The position numbers and the translations under genes were made by a program. Shown here one piece after another: positions 1 through 12,438 of a DNA stretch of 64,000 nucleotides. Under the pieces are notes generated by a model, which did no database searches, had not been told where the DNA came from, and was given only the letters and a program-made list of their open reading frames with translations. Source of the DNA: Atherinomorus stipes (lineage: Eukaryota > Chordata > Actinopteri > Atheriniformes > Atherinidae); assembly GCA_023101725.1 (NCBI GenBank), contig JALJCO010003495.1, positions 1 to 64,000 on the forward strand, read 5' to 3'. Positions within the stretch are counted from its first letter, which is position 1. The number at the start of each line of letters is the position of its first letter.

Positions 1-588
1 GTGTACAAGCCGGAGGGCTGACAGCAGCCTGGAGAAGATGGTCAGGAAAGGGCCATTCCAAAGTGTGGAGGACTTCATAAGGAATGGACCTGTGAGCCTT
101 AAGTCCAAAGTAAATGCGGCCGCTCACCAGGACATTTTGGAGCACTTCATGCTTGCTTCAGCAGACCAGCTGTATGAGGATGCAGACTTCATCTTCCAGC
201 AGGACTTGGCACCTGCCCACGATGGCCAAAAGTACAAAATCTTGGTACAACAAACCATGCTTGATTGGCCCGCAAACTCACCTGAACCCCATTAAAAACG
301 TGTGGGGGAAAGCTGAACGGGAAGAGACCAAACAATAAAGAAGAGGCTCAAGGCTGTGATGGAAGCATGTTTTTTCTTCCATAACACCTGAGATATGCCA
401 GAAGCTGCTAGAATCCATGTCACACTGGGTTAAGGCAGCCATTCATGGAAAAGGGGCCCCAACCCAAGTACTAAGTACAGATGCAAGATTTTACTTTAGG
501 AGGCCTGATATTTTTGCATTTAAAGTCCTTTTTTTCATTGATTTCATGCAATATTCTAATTTTTGAGTTTCAGAATTTCAGGTTTTTC
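1..588 (+). mobile_element. Tc1/mariner-like transposon remnant (C-terminal half of transposase)
   Basis: This is a cut-and-paste DNA transposon remnant truncated by the window edge. A reading from 38 to 295 carries FQQDLAPAH, the block around the second catalytic Asp of Tc1 transposases. The frame then breaks near 285 and continues as NPIKNVWG about 286-309. In the family this block normally reads NPIENVWG, and its Glu is the third catalytic residue; here it is Lys, so the protein is dead by substitution as well as by frameshift. The segment 15-90 is nearly the same as 19795-19870, so both belong to one subfamily. The 3' untranslated part runs to 588 and resumes at 3925 beyond a nested element. 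Confidence 0.85.
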
Positions 589-771
589 TTAAAGGAATAG
601 TTCACCCACAGAGTGATTTTATTTTATTTTCCACTTACCCTCATGGTGAGAAAGACCCTGGAGAACTTTTTTAATATTAAAAATGCAGCTGCCAATCAGG
701 AATGCTTCTCTTTTTCCCCCGACTTTCATATAATGGAGTTTGCCAGGGTCTGAGCCAAAAAAGGTCCAGAA

Positions 772-844
<73 letters not shown>
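772..844. repeat. (AAT)n microsatellite
   Basis: About 24 uninterrupted AAT units, followed by sequence (about 845-900) like the 3' end of common teleost retroposons. It lies in the unpaired insertion of the left foldback arm, so it probably arrived as a retroposon tail. The apparent poly-Ile or poly-Tyr readings across it are artefacts. Confidence 0.95.
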
Positions 845-845
<1 letters not shown>

Positions 846-1798
846 ATTTTATTTGAAAGTGCCTTATCAAAACACACAAGGACACTGTACAGGCAGATAA
901 AACATTAAAAACAGGAAGCTAAAACAGTAAAAAAAAAAAAAACACAAGCATTAGAGGTACCACAGAAAACAAAACAACAGGAAGTAAAACAGGGAAGAAA
1001 ACAACATTGGAGCACATGCATATGGACTCATGTGGAATAGTACTGTCTGAATAGGAAGGTTTTTGAGTCTGGATTTAAAAAAAGTGCACAAAAACTTGTC
1101 AATATTCCTACTTCATATTGCTCGTCCAATGTAATCCAAGTGTCCTTAGTGGGTAGTGTCCATAATTTACCTGAAACGACATCATTTAGTATAATTTAGA
1201 GCCCAAGCAGTACTACATCTTACTTTCACAAAGCACGCATATGCGCGTTCACGAAACTACAGCAGCCTTGGCGTCAGACCCTACTCTGCCGATAATGCAA
1301 GCGTAGAAAAAGAAATTCGCTGTTTGCATTGTGCTAAGAGCGACAGAGCTGCAGACAAACCGGGACAAACACAAGAGAGGTTGGATATTGATTTAAAACA
1401 AAGAAATAAAGAAAAAGAGAACGCACAATCTCGTCTGAATCCGTGTATCATTCGTTCTTTCTATTTTTAATCCTAAATCAAAAATTCAAAAATGAAATCG
1501 TGGTGAAACTATTTTGTTTTTTGTTTTTAATTGTAACACAAAAAAGAAAAATGGCATGTTTTTTTATATTTTGATTTTAGAATCAGATCAAAAATACAGA
1601 ATGGAATAACGGCACATAAGACTAAATTCGATTTTAATATTTTATTGTTCGGGGGTTTGGTGACCCGGAAACGAAACGGCTTTGCGCACGGTACTGGTTT
1701 ACCCTATTACCATGGTGGCAGCTCACCCAAAAGTTTCTTTGTGAAAATGTGTACCTGGAAAATCCTGCTTATTTTTTCGGTAGTCATGTCCTCTTCCT

Positions 1799-2396
1799 TT
1801 AGGGCAGAGTCCTAAAGGGGTCCCTGGTCCTCAGGTCCTCAGGGACCCCTGCCCAATGCGCGGGGAAGGGGGGAGCTGTGGGTCTCTACTGTAAGTCGAT
1901 TAGTCTCAACGTGTGGTTACCAAGCAAAGATCAGACCATTCTGCAGTAGGAGGGACTGAATGTTTGATTTTTACACAATATTCATTTGTTCTTTAAATAT
2001 TTCATGTTACAGATCTGTAAGCAGCAGAATAATTTTGTTACTATCAGTGCGGTATAAGGCAAAATGCGCCGGGCAGGCGGGTTTATACCGCAGTCTGCCG
2101 GTGAGTCGCGCGCGCTGACCATTCAGCCAAAGAGACGTCTCCAGAGACATGATGAAGGACCCTCAACTGTCACATCATCATCATTGTAGCTTCTTCCACT
2201 GATTTACAATATCAGTCTGTCAAGGTGGAAACAGTCTGACAGACATGAACACGCGTCTACCCACGTGCGTATGCGCTGGCACTGCTGGAGGATTATTCAG
2301 ATTACCTCGGGAAAGAACGAGTTTTTAAGAACCATAATGTCCTGAATCATGAACCTGCGACCCCCTGAGGACCAGGGTTGGGAAACCCTGCTTTAA
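1799..2396. mobile_element. MITE-like element nested in the foldback element
   Basis: Ends are imperfect inverted repeats: CCCTGGTCCTCAGG near 1821-1834 and its complement CCTGAGGACCAGGG near 2363-2376, with further match outward toward TTAA-like ends. It lies between the two arms of the TTAA foldback element, giving a third level of nesting. No coding potential is seen. Exact ends are uncertain by about 15 bp. Confidence 0.5.
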
Positions 2397-3924
2397 GGCG
2401 GATTTCCACCGGCTGCCGTGCGCTGTAGTTCCGACCTCTACAGAGCAGCAGCTCCCACCGCAACCGTGTCAGACACGGCGCGCCTGCGACTGCAGTTCGT
2501 GCTACCACCAGATAAATCTGATAAATCACATTTGCAGGATCACATGATAATGATCAGGGGGGCTGGATAAATGTCCAGTAGTGTGTGCGCGCAATAAATG
2601 TCCTACATAAAGTCACTTTTCCCTTCATTGTCAAACTTAAACCAGCTGACGCGTTTCATTCATAATATATGATCATTTATTGTCGGCTACAGCTTCACAT
2701 CTTTACATTTTTAACAATTTACTTACCATGCATAATCTATCCCAATAATTGATCATGCCATCACTTTCTTGCTTTCTTCGCTGAATACTCAAAGGTCTAT
2801 ATAATCCAGTTTGAATGTAGGCTTATTACATTTCTAATGAATAGGCTATAGTGCAAAACCTGCACAGTCCGTTGCGTGCGCAAATAATTTTTTAATAAGG
2901 TTAGTCTCAACTTTAAAAAGCCGCACCCGATGCCACCGTTACAGGAAGGTTAAAATCCTGAGTGCAATCTCACAGTTCCTTCAATCTGTGTGAGCTAACA
3001 AATTATTTTCAAATCACACATCAAAGTTGGAGATCTTTATTAGTCTTTTTCCTATATGTAAATCCACCGTGATTGTATTTTTTTTTAGTTGTTTTATGTG
3101 ACCAACACAGAAAGACGAAAATCGAATGTGATTAATGTATTTATTAAAAAGAAAAAAGCACACGGACAGCAGTAATGCGGGCGCGAGGTCCATGTGCAGG
3201 TTGCACAGTCCATGTGACTTCTAACTCTCCATGGCTGATAGGACTTGAGGCTCCCAGCTGCTGGTCAGATTGCGGATGGCTGGAATGTTTGCGAACGCCT
3301 TACAAAACTTCTGGGTCACCAAACCCCGAACAATAAAATATTAAAATCGAATTTAGTTCTTTGTCCCGTTATTCCATTCTGTATTTTTGATCTTTTTCTA
3401 AAATTGAAATATAAAAAACATGCCATTTTTCTTTTTCGAAGTTAGAATTAAAAACAAAAAACAAAATAGTTTCACCACGATTTCATTTTTTGATTTTTGA
3501 TTTAGGATTAAAAATAGAAAGAACGAATGATACACGGATTCGTCTGCCGTGGCTTCTGTAGTTTCATGAACGTGTATCGGCATGCTTGCTAGAGATGCGA
3601 TGTTGTACTGTTTAGGCTCTAAAAATATACAAAATCATGTCATTTTGAGTCAATTCTGGATGCTACCCACTCAAGACACTTGGATTACATTGGATGAGCA
3701 GTATGGAGAAATATTGACAAGTTTTTGTGGACTTTTATGGACCCTTTTGGCTCGGACCCCGGCGAACTCCATTATTTGAAAGTTGGGGGGGGGGGGGGGG
3801 GAGAGAAGCCTTCCTGACCCCTGCCTGCATTTGAGATATTAAAAAAGTGCTCCAGAGTCTTGCTCACCATGAGGGTAAGTGGAAAATAAATTTACATCAT
3901 TCTGTGGGTGAACTATTCCTTTAA

Positions 3925-4020
3925 GCTGCAAGTCATGATCAGCAACATCTAAACAAATAAAAGCTTAAAATATATTGGCTCACATATTATTAGTCTATAC
4001 AATATGTAAATTCCACGTTT
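3925..4020 (+). mobile_element. 3' remainder of the split Tc1-like element
   Basis: Sequence after TTAA reads gctgcaagtcatgatcagca and continues into a region like the 3' UTR of the Tc1-like repeat at 23881-23925 (cttaagctatatgccataat). The host junction TTTTC-TTAA-GCTG is what remains if the nested element is skipped. The outer limit is approximate because the terminal repeat is degraded. Confidence 0.6.
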
Positions 4021-5138
4021 TAAGTAAATATGAGGTTGTATTATTTGGTTCTTGGTTGAAACTTGAAGGGGGCATATAATGATACAAAAAAAATGCCTGC
4101 CTGGATATTATAGCTTACAAATCCAATGGCCAGTCCAAGACACTGCGAGATTGAGAGACCTGAGACCAAAACCAAGACTGAGACCAAAGACTGTTCAGGC
4201 CGTGACAAGACCAAGACCGCAAAAGGAGGTTGTATAAGTCTATTAATTCCCCAGATGAATCTTTTTGCTGTAAAGCACTAATTTTGACAGTCCTCATTGA
4301 AGCAAAGACCTACACAGTGTCCATGTGATCTTATATATTCAAAGTATTGGGGAATTAATTTATACTGTACATAATTTGGTAATTTTAAAATTGTGATTAC
4401 TTCTTTGACAATAATCGTACCAGGAAAGTCTGTCATCATGACATCCCTATTTTCAACTCAAAATTTTACACAAATCATTAACTTTCATGTCAGTCTGTGA
4501 ATTGAATATTATGCATTATGAACTTTGAATGAATTAATGAATGAAAATTTATTTGGACTAGTACAAGGGAAAAAAGAAACAGGAAAAAAAAGCTAAATCA
4601 AAATATCAAAACAGACATGTTTGAAAAGGAGAAGTAAAAATTGGTTAGGCCCCACCCCTTTGCCAGTCAGTCATTAATATAACACTAATACTAAAAGACT
4701 TCCTTTAAATAGTTAAATGTAACTCAACCTATAACTACATCTGTCTACACACATACATAAACACATGCACATACACATACATGTATACACAAACACATAT
4801 ATACGTACAGGACTCCATGTAGCTACATACACCTTTACATAATATGATGTAATCTGTATATACTATGTTTGTTTTCATATTTATAAGTATTACTACCTGA
4901 GTATGAATGAAATACAAAATAATAAACAAAAATAATAATAATACAAAACATACTAAACCGTTGCTTGATAGATTTTAAATCTGCTCTAAATTACAGGATA
5001 CTGCAAATAAAAATCGATCACAAATACAGAAAAAACTCCCGTCTGTGGGCCACTTTCATGTCCCACAGTCCTGGCCTCAGGCCTCTGATTCCTGTCAACA
5101 ACATGTGATTCAGGTTCACACTGTTGTTATGTAAACAT
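4021..5138. other. Non-coding stretch with interspersed repeat debris
   Basis: No credible gene. About 4125-4225 is a run of GACCAAGACC-type repeats seen in fish dispersed repeats. 4740-4810 is an irregular AC/AT-rich simple-sequence stretch. The rest is AT-rich unique-looking sequence. Confidence 0.5.
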
Positions 5139-5482
5139 TAGGGGTGCAACGATACAACAAACGGTTCAGATCAGTTCAATACTTTTGGGTCACGGTTTGA
5201 TATTTTTTCAAAACAACAAAACCCCACATTTTCATGCCTATACAACGGCTTACCATGGGGGTCATACTTAACATAAAAACTAAAGTAGTTCCAAACACCA
5301 CATCTGAATGTTGTCAAACACAAATCCACTGAGTTTTCTACACAGAGTTAATCGTCAGAACACAACATGAAGAAATAAATTAAAAAGTCTGTATTGTTTG
5401 ATATTCTATACATGGCGCTCACAGTTCGGTACACACCCATACGGTTCAGCTCAATACAAATACAAGTATGATTGCACCCCTA
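5139..5482. mobile_element. Short non-autonomous hAT element
   Basis: Terminal inverted repeats are TAGGGGTGCAACGATAC at 5139 and, read inward from 5482, TAGGGGTGCAATC. The flanking octamers GTAAACAT (5131-5138) and GTAGAAAT (5483-5490) match at 6 of 8 positions, as expected for an aged 8-bp hAT target duplication. It has no coding capacity at 344 bp. Confidence 0.75.
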
Positions 5483-7659
5483 GTAGAAATGAGTTTAATA
5501 TTGTTCATCAAATCTATCAGTGTTGATTCATTTGATCAGTTGATCTATTTTTTTATTCTAATTTCGAAAACTGATGCATGCTGATGATCAGATCAACTTT
5601 GGTTTAATCCTGAATTGCATTTTCTTCCAGTAAGACAACCCTGACTGTCTATCCTGAAGTACGTTTCTGGGAAAACTGTCCATCTCCACCCCTTCTGTCT
5701 AATAAAGAGCCACAAAATGCGGCTTCCCTTTGTCTCAGCAGGAGAGCCGGAGGTGCCTGCAGCCGTTTACCTGTGCGGTATCACCTGTGCTGTCTTGTAT
5801 CAGCGGTAGATCAATGACAGGTACGGTCCGACGCCACCGCAGGGTTCCAGGCAGGAAGATGTCCAACCACGTTTACGGTGTAGATGCAGGGATAGGATGT
5901 GTTCACTGACAGTGGTTTTCTGAAGCGTTCCTGAGCTCATGTGGTGATTCATCATGTCTGGTATTTATCAAGCTGCCTGAACAGCAACATGAATTCATCA
6001 GTTTTCAGCCTTGTCTCTGTTGTCTTGTCTCTTCATCTGCTGGTGAAACCACACATGATGTCATCCTCAAATTTACTTTAGGTGGCTAATCGTGAATATT
6101 CTGTCAGAGTAGTTGACTCCTTTACTGTACTTTACTTTCAGAAATTAGATTCTCATTTTATATTTGGTGATATTGCCATAAATTTTAATGCTATTTCTGT
6201 GTTTTTCTAAGGAGTAAAACTTTGTTATGCTACTCATAGGGTAACAAGTATTGCTCTGGATTTTCTCAGATCTATGTTGTACTGTTTCCAAAATCAATTC
6301 ATCACAGGCTGTGGCTTTAACCATTAAGTCTTCTGTTTTAGTTATCAGGTTGACCAGTCCTCGTGTCTCATAACCAGCAGAATTAGCTCTACAGTTGGTT
6401 GGCTCCAACAAGCCAATTGTTTTCTTTTAGCCTAAACTTACAGAGACATTGCTGCATTTTGGTCTGAACTGTCAGTGGTGCAACCACCGAGGCTGCACCG
6501 GGGCCCAGACGCCGTCAGGGGCCATGAAGGAAGAAAAAAGCAACTGTATGCCAGGTTTAGGGAGGGATTAACAAATATACTCCATTGCCTGGGCTCTCAG
6601 GGTATCTTGCATCCCATTTGCATTTACTTAATGCACCAGTTGTTAATCTTAAAAGCAGTGGCATCTGTGGCATGAAAAGTTGAGCCGGGCACAAGGGTGG
6701 GCACTCTACAGCCATAAGCAGCATCAGATACATCAGGAATGCTACTTACAGTCCAACATGAGATTAATCTGAAAATTGAGCTACATAAATTGCAAAACCT
6801 ACACACTATATTCAAATTCAGTTCTAGACAACAACCCATTTTTATGCAAAACATTACAAATCACAGCTAAAAACTGTCACTCACCAGTGTTGCTGGTAGG
6901 ATGCGCCATGCGCGTCTATCGTTCATCTGGCCAAACATCATAACTCAATAACCCGTCTGTCAAAGTCCTAAAGTGGACAGCATAGCCAGTACATTTAATC
7001 TCTGCTGCTCCATTGTGTTTCTCGTAAATGTCTTGATCCTTTTCAGTGTTGAAAAGTTTCTTTGTGGTCATTGGTGTTGTGATGACAATTTTAGCAGTGA
7101 CACAGTTTCAGAAAAGGCATCCTGTAGGTTAATGTCATAAATCAACTGCAGCAGTATCACCAGCATGCAACTCTGAGTGACTGTACAATCACTTTAATTC
7201 AGTTTCGAGCTCAAACAATTGGCCAGATTTCGGTTGCATATTAAAATTCAGCACATGGAAATGATTTACTGAATTTACTGAAGAGCGTGCAGTCCACAAG
7301 CTGTGCTGTTACAAGGTGATCACTCTTTCAAAAACCTCTCCTCCACTTGAGCAACCACAGTATCGCAGGCTTCCTTTATCACCGCTGCTGTGTTTTTTTC
7401 CTCTGTTCCATCGGTGCTGCCTGTCTCTCTTGAGAGATGTTATCCACTTTTTCTTTGAGTGTATCCATGCTGCCTCTGAAGCTACCCACTGACTGTGGCC
7501 GCATCGACACCTCGTTTCTAAATAGATGAAGAAATACTTTATGTATCCCAGTGGCAAATTCCATGATATTAACAACAGAAGAAACATTAAAAGGGCTGTT
7601 ATGAAACGCGAAACTCATGAAAAAATACAAAATTCAATACAGGACTTATAATATGAAAC
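5483..7659. other. Non-coding stretch, no gene recognised
   Basis: AT-rich sequence with short spurious readings only. I see no splice-consistent coding exon, RNA gene or clear transposon end here. Confidence 0.45.
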
Positions 7660-8022
7660 TAGGGCTGCCACAAATGATTATTTTGATAATTGACTAGTCA
7701 CCGATTATTTTGTCGCTTAGTCGTCAGATCAGATCATACAAAAACTGTAGCATATTTACAGAACCAGTCAAAAGTTTGGACACTTTCTCACTGAATCTAA
7801 TCAAAAAACATGTCCAAACTTTTGACTGTAGAGTGGGTGTTTATTTAAATCAGTATACAATTCAAGAAAAGCTGACTAGACAGAAAGACGGTCAAGGTAG
7901 CAGAAGGTAGAGTGGCAGCTTTAAGAGGAAAAACAAGGCTTGCAAGCAAACGATTAGTTGATTATGAAATTAGTCACCAACTATCTTGATAGATGGTGAC
8001 TATTTTGATGGTGGCAGCGCCA
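7660..8022. mobile_element. Short non-autonomous hAT element
   Basis: Left end TAGGGCTGCCACAAATGAT, followed by the AT-rich subterminal ATTATTTTGATAATTGAC; the right end read inward is TGGCGCTGCCACCATC. Flanking octamers TATGAAAC (7652-7659) and TACGAAAC (8023-8030) match at 7 of 8 positions. Size 363 bp, no protein. Confidence 0.75.
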
Positions 8023-8417
8023 TACGAAACACTCACAATACAAAACAAATCTTGAAATAAAATTACCTGACAAATAACGAAATAATGACAAACAATAACG
8101 AACTAGTTGAAAGACAGTCTAACAATTTTGCTCTTCAAATAAGAATGAAAACTAATAATAATATACAAATGTCTGACTTTTTCTTCTTCTTTTTTTTTTT
8201 TTTACTATAATTTCTTAAACATAATTGACAATGTTGTCATACAAACTTTTGTCTGGCCCAAAGTAAGACATGGTAAAAAACCAAAACTGGTCTTTTTGTT
8301 ACTCAGTCTTTTTCAATATGGCAGCAATGTTTTGGCCTGTGTGTGATTTAAACATTACCCGTGTTTGCAGCACGTAGCTTTGCATCTCCCATTAAGCCAA
8401 TGGTGTATGTTGGAATT

Positions 8418-10956
8418 TTAAAGGAGCTGTATCATGCTTTTCAAACGTTCCAAAATTAAAATACAGGCATTTATAAGCTAAATATGTTCCCATCGCTACT
8501 ATAGAAACTAATTTGGTGTTAAATATTTGATTTTTTATGCATCTAATTCCAACATGGAAGTAAGATGGCTGACTGTCCTGAACCACGGAGCTCTCCACCA
8601 ATTGCAACATGTTTTATGCCCATTTCATGACGTCACCCAGAAGAGACATGGATTCTTAAGGGTCACAGAATTGTTTTTAACACTGGCACTCACATGGATG
8701 TTATCTGTAAACATTGATGGATAATCAGACTCTGATCGACGGAATAAAATGGAGCAGTCTGTTATGGAGCTGTATGCGCTTAACCCAGAGTCTGATATGG
8801 AGTTTATAATACACGCAGTGGCAGTACCACAGAGACCCCTGACAAGTAAGTAAATTAGCAAAGAAATCATAGGCTAATACTTAGCATTGAGCTGAGAGAC
8901 GTTTTTCACTCACTCATTAATGTGTGGATGAACTGAATCCCACGTAATGTCCTTTGCTCGCAGGCGTAAAGTAAGAAATGGGGCAGCAGATGATTTCTGC
9001 ACAGTAGTTTGGGCTTTTGGTTGTTTTTTAGACTGTGAAACTAGCTTCTCCTTCTGTTGTAGATGGTAAATCATGTTTGTTATACTCAGCTTTGTGTAAG
9101 AAGGCGTAGTGATCTGACATAGCTTCCTCCAGAGAGTTTCTGTCTGATCCACAATCTTCTCATCTTTGTATCGTCAACGTATCTTGGCTGCGTTCTTCAA
9201 ATTTTTTTCTATTCTTATTTCATGGGTCTTAAAATTTTCCTTTGTCATGCTTTATTTTGCCCCTAAACACTAATACAAGGTTGAAAATGTATCTTTTATT
9301 ATTATACACAAAGTCAGAGATGTGACAGGTAGACCGAGGACAGGCCTGAAGTGATTATTCCCTGTTAACACTTCACTCAGATGCATCACACATCCATGGC
9401 CAGTAGATGGAACAGTTGTTGACATGGTGTCAATCTCTTGGCAGTTACGTCAGTAGCTGCATTTACATGGACAAATAATTCATCTATCCAACTGAAATCT
9501 TTCCGAACAGAGATTCCAGCTGATGTGTTTACATGGACTCTGGAAAACGTGATCTGATCAGTTATATTTACTCGGACAGATTTAAAGGTTGAACATGAAA
9601 CACTGACAGAACAGCGACATCACGTGTGTCTAGGTTGTAGTTGCAACGGCAGAAAAACAACTCCAGCCGCTGGGATGCCAAGCTTGCTGCAAATACAAGT
9701 GACCAGCAGCCTGCAGCATGTCCAACAAGTAACACAGAGGAGTTTATAACTGACAGCTAACGTTAGCCACATTAGTAAACAAGTTAGCTTACTGAACCAG
9801 GAGAAAAGTCGCCATTTCCGTGTTTTGATGCTGTGGAAAACGTTTGTGGGTCCATCTAGTGTAGTTTCACCTAAATTTACTCCAGTTTTTGCTCTTCTCA
9901 GGTCACTCATCTTGTGAGACGAATAACAATATCTCCAGGGCTCTGAAGCAGCTGCTTGACTTGCTGACTCCACCATTTTCCCCTGTGCCAGCCAAACTGT
10001 GCCCAACATACTGTTGCCACACAGAGATCATATTTGGCAACCTGCAATGACGACGTGTATTGGCTCATAGATCTAAACATAAAGCCATTGTCAAACCCGG
10101 TACTATCTATTTAATATTTTCAGGCTAAATATAATTTTTTAAAGGAAAAGCTGTGTTTTGTCAAGTGAGCCTCAGTGAGTGAAGTCCTCGAGACCAACTT
10201 AAAACCAGCCACCAGAGGAAGCCAAAACTGATCTCTGCATACAGGCCCAACACAGACTCCAATAGCAGCTGAGCACAGGAATGAGAGAAGTAATCCTAAT
10301 TATATTACCAGTAATGATTAAGGTAATGAGTAATTACCGACTGAATGATTGAATTTAATGCAAATGATGTGTAGAGAAAGATGTCATAAGAATGATTTTA
10401 AGTGACTGTTGGTGTAAAAAGGAGGCATGTGTTTCTCAATGTTTCATAAGGCTTTGGTTTCGACATCCCTTCTACTCAGAAATACATTGCCAAAACAGGT
10501 TTGATCACGGCCGTGCACTTGGTTCTGTGCATCTGAAAAGTTCTAACCTCATTCCGCAGAATGTCAGACAAATCATCCACTATATTAACTGAAGAGTGGC
10601 AATCAACATGTTGCAATGAGCTCACCAGGTTTGTGGTCATCACAAATCTCAGTAGCTGCATTTACATTGTGCAATTTTGATCTGATAAAATGTCAATCAG
10701 AATAAAAACGCGTCATGTAAACATGTCAGCTGATCCAATCTGCCTCAATTGGAGAGAATTTTAAATCCGATCGAGCGGTGGTTTAAACCTTTTTACGATC
10801 TGATCAGCATGTAAACAGAGAGACAAAGCTGACAGACCATAAACAGGGACTTTGACACGCACTCTGGACATTCACATGGCCTCATCAGTGCACAAGAGAT
10901 CATATTATACCCCCAAAACCCCAGGAAAGTGAAATTTGATGTCATGGCACCTTTAA
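8418..10956. mobile_element. Possible long TTAA-flanked non-autonomous element
   Basis: TTAA at 8418-8421 is followed by AGGAGCTGTATCATGC. TTAA at 10953-10956 is preceded by a sequence reading inward AGGTGCCATGACATC. The ends match only about 60 percent, so pairing them as one element is tentative. The right end (about 10815-10952) is an inverted copy of 43216-43345, which shows it belongs to a dispersed family. No transposase frame is visible inside. A 129-codon open frame on the minus strand (9620-10009) shows no recognisable domain. Confidence 0.35.
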
Positions 10957-11510
10957 TCCCAACTGGAAAAGTTAATGATTATTGAGCATTTTGATGTTCA
11001 AGAGATTATAAATTAAAAGAAAGGAAAACCCCTCTTGTTACGAACTAGGAGCCATTGCTCGTGTCAGAAGCATTATGGACATCTGTCCATCAAGTAAATA
11101 CAACTGATCGGATCACTTATTTTGAAAGCAGCATCCAGTTTAAATTCAGTTGCTTTCCCAACCTTTTCTAGTCCTTCAGATTTTTCCACTGGGTCTATCA
11201 CTGGAGTTTCACTTGCATGCATAAAGTTCTCACCACCAGAGCTGTCATTTAGGGGGGAAAGGTGGGAACGATTCTCGGAGCCCACAGCCCATTAGGGCCC
11301 ACACGCACCCCAGTAGGGACTAAATTGTTATGCATATATATAACTAATGAATTCTAATATTACTAGCATATGACCTCAAGCAAAGTCACATAATATTTTA
11401 GTTTTAATAATTTCAATAACCCCCTCTCCTCCAAAATGGTTAAGTCCACGGTTCATTCTTCTTCATGGGAATATGTGCGTGCGGCGAGCAAAGTCCTGCA
11501 TTTCAGAAGG

Positions 11511-11640
11511 AAGATGATGCCCGTCGAAAAACAAAATCTGGACACCAGAAACGACTTGAGAGGGAGGCCAGGAGTAGAATGAGCAGAGCAGTGGCCCCGA
11601 ATATTTCACATTTCTTCTTCAAGAATGGTGAGAGTTAAAA
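11511..11640 (+). pseudogene. Fragment resembling the N-terminus of a ZMYM1/hAT-like protein
   Basis: One frame reads KSGHQKRLEREARSRMSRAV and then NISHFFFKNGES before a stop. Lys-rich KSGxQKRxxR tracts followed by a short xxFF motif open many hAT-derived zinc-finger MYM-type proteins in fish. Only about 45 codons are present and no downstream BED, hAT dimerisation or catalytic segment follows, so this is at most a dead fragment. Confidence 0.3.
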
Positions 11641-12438
11641 TATAGAGGGCTGGCTGAAAAGTTTTCTGTTCAGTCATTCGTTGGTTGTAACTGCTAATCT
11701 CAGAAGCTGGTGTGTTTCACAGCACAGCTGGAACAAGAAGATAGATTGAACTGTGCAGGTTGGTAGGGACTAAAAACTGGAGGAACTGATGAACTAACAA
11801 ATGCCACAACAGCAGGAAGACACTGTTCTAGGCTACAGCATAAGCATTCACTCAGGACTTTATCATGAGGCGTTCAAGTTCCGCTCAGTAACTATTAGGC
11901 GAAATTAACTACGTTGTGTTCATAGTCTTGTAAAATTTTGTGATTGGTATATTTGAATAACCTAAAAAAGATAAATAAATCAAATATTTCCCCAGAAATA
12001 CAAAATAAAAGACCAGATATTTATTTCCTTGAATTATGCCATCATTCAGTTATTTCTCCCTCCTACATAAGTGTTTATTCAGATTGTGTATTCCAAGACT
12101 GGTTGTGTTCCATGAAACATGTTTTCTGTCACTTTTCTTGTTTCACTTTCCACTCCTTCCCTCCCCTCTCTTTTTTTCCCTCAATCCTACACAGTGAACT
12201 GTCATTTCACTCGCGACTTTACAAACGTGAACACTACGGGTGTAGAAACTCCAGCACACGCAGCGCGAGGCACACATGCAGGCGCACGCACACACACACT
12301 GCAGGAAGAAACAGCGCGATGTACACACAGACAGACTGGTTTAGCCTGCAGCTTTCTATTCATACTTACGGCAGACATACGCACACATACGCACGGCTTT
12401 ATTAATATGCATGTAATACTTATTTCAGCGTTGGTTGA
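11641..12438. other. Region upstream of the LINE endonuclease frame
   Basis: No ORF1-type protein (coiled coil, RRM or zinc knuckle) is visible. 12160-12180 is pyrimidine-rich and 12255-12310 is CA-rich. It may hold the LINE 5' end or flank. The open frame 11944-12405 shows no family motif and runs through simple sequence, so I do not call it a gene. Confidence 0.4.

Larger units (their letters stand above)
589..3924. mobile_element. Foldback non-autonomous DNA element with TTAA target duplication
   Basis: The element proper is 593-3920, flanked by TTAA at 589-592 and 3921-3924. Both ends read AGGAATAGTTCACCCACAGA inward, and the inverted homology continues far inside: 593-776 pairs with about 3740-3920, about 1075-1300 with about 3550-3720, and about 1436-1666 with about 3320-3540. 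Roughly 300 bp in the left arm (777-1075), including an (AAT)n run, has no partner on the right and is a later insertion. TTAA duplication is characteristic of piggyBac and Kolobok elements; I cannot choose between them because no transposase is visible. It sits inside the Tc1 remnant, whose sequence resumes directly after 3924. Confidence 0.8.

Noticed and set aside
9620..10009. 129-codon open frame on the minus strand
   Set aside because: No recognised domain, no splice or promoter support, and it lies in probable transposon interior.
11944..12405. ORF1 of the LINE
   Set aside because: No coiled coil, RRM or zinc knuckle, and part of it is CA-repeat translation.
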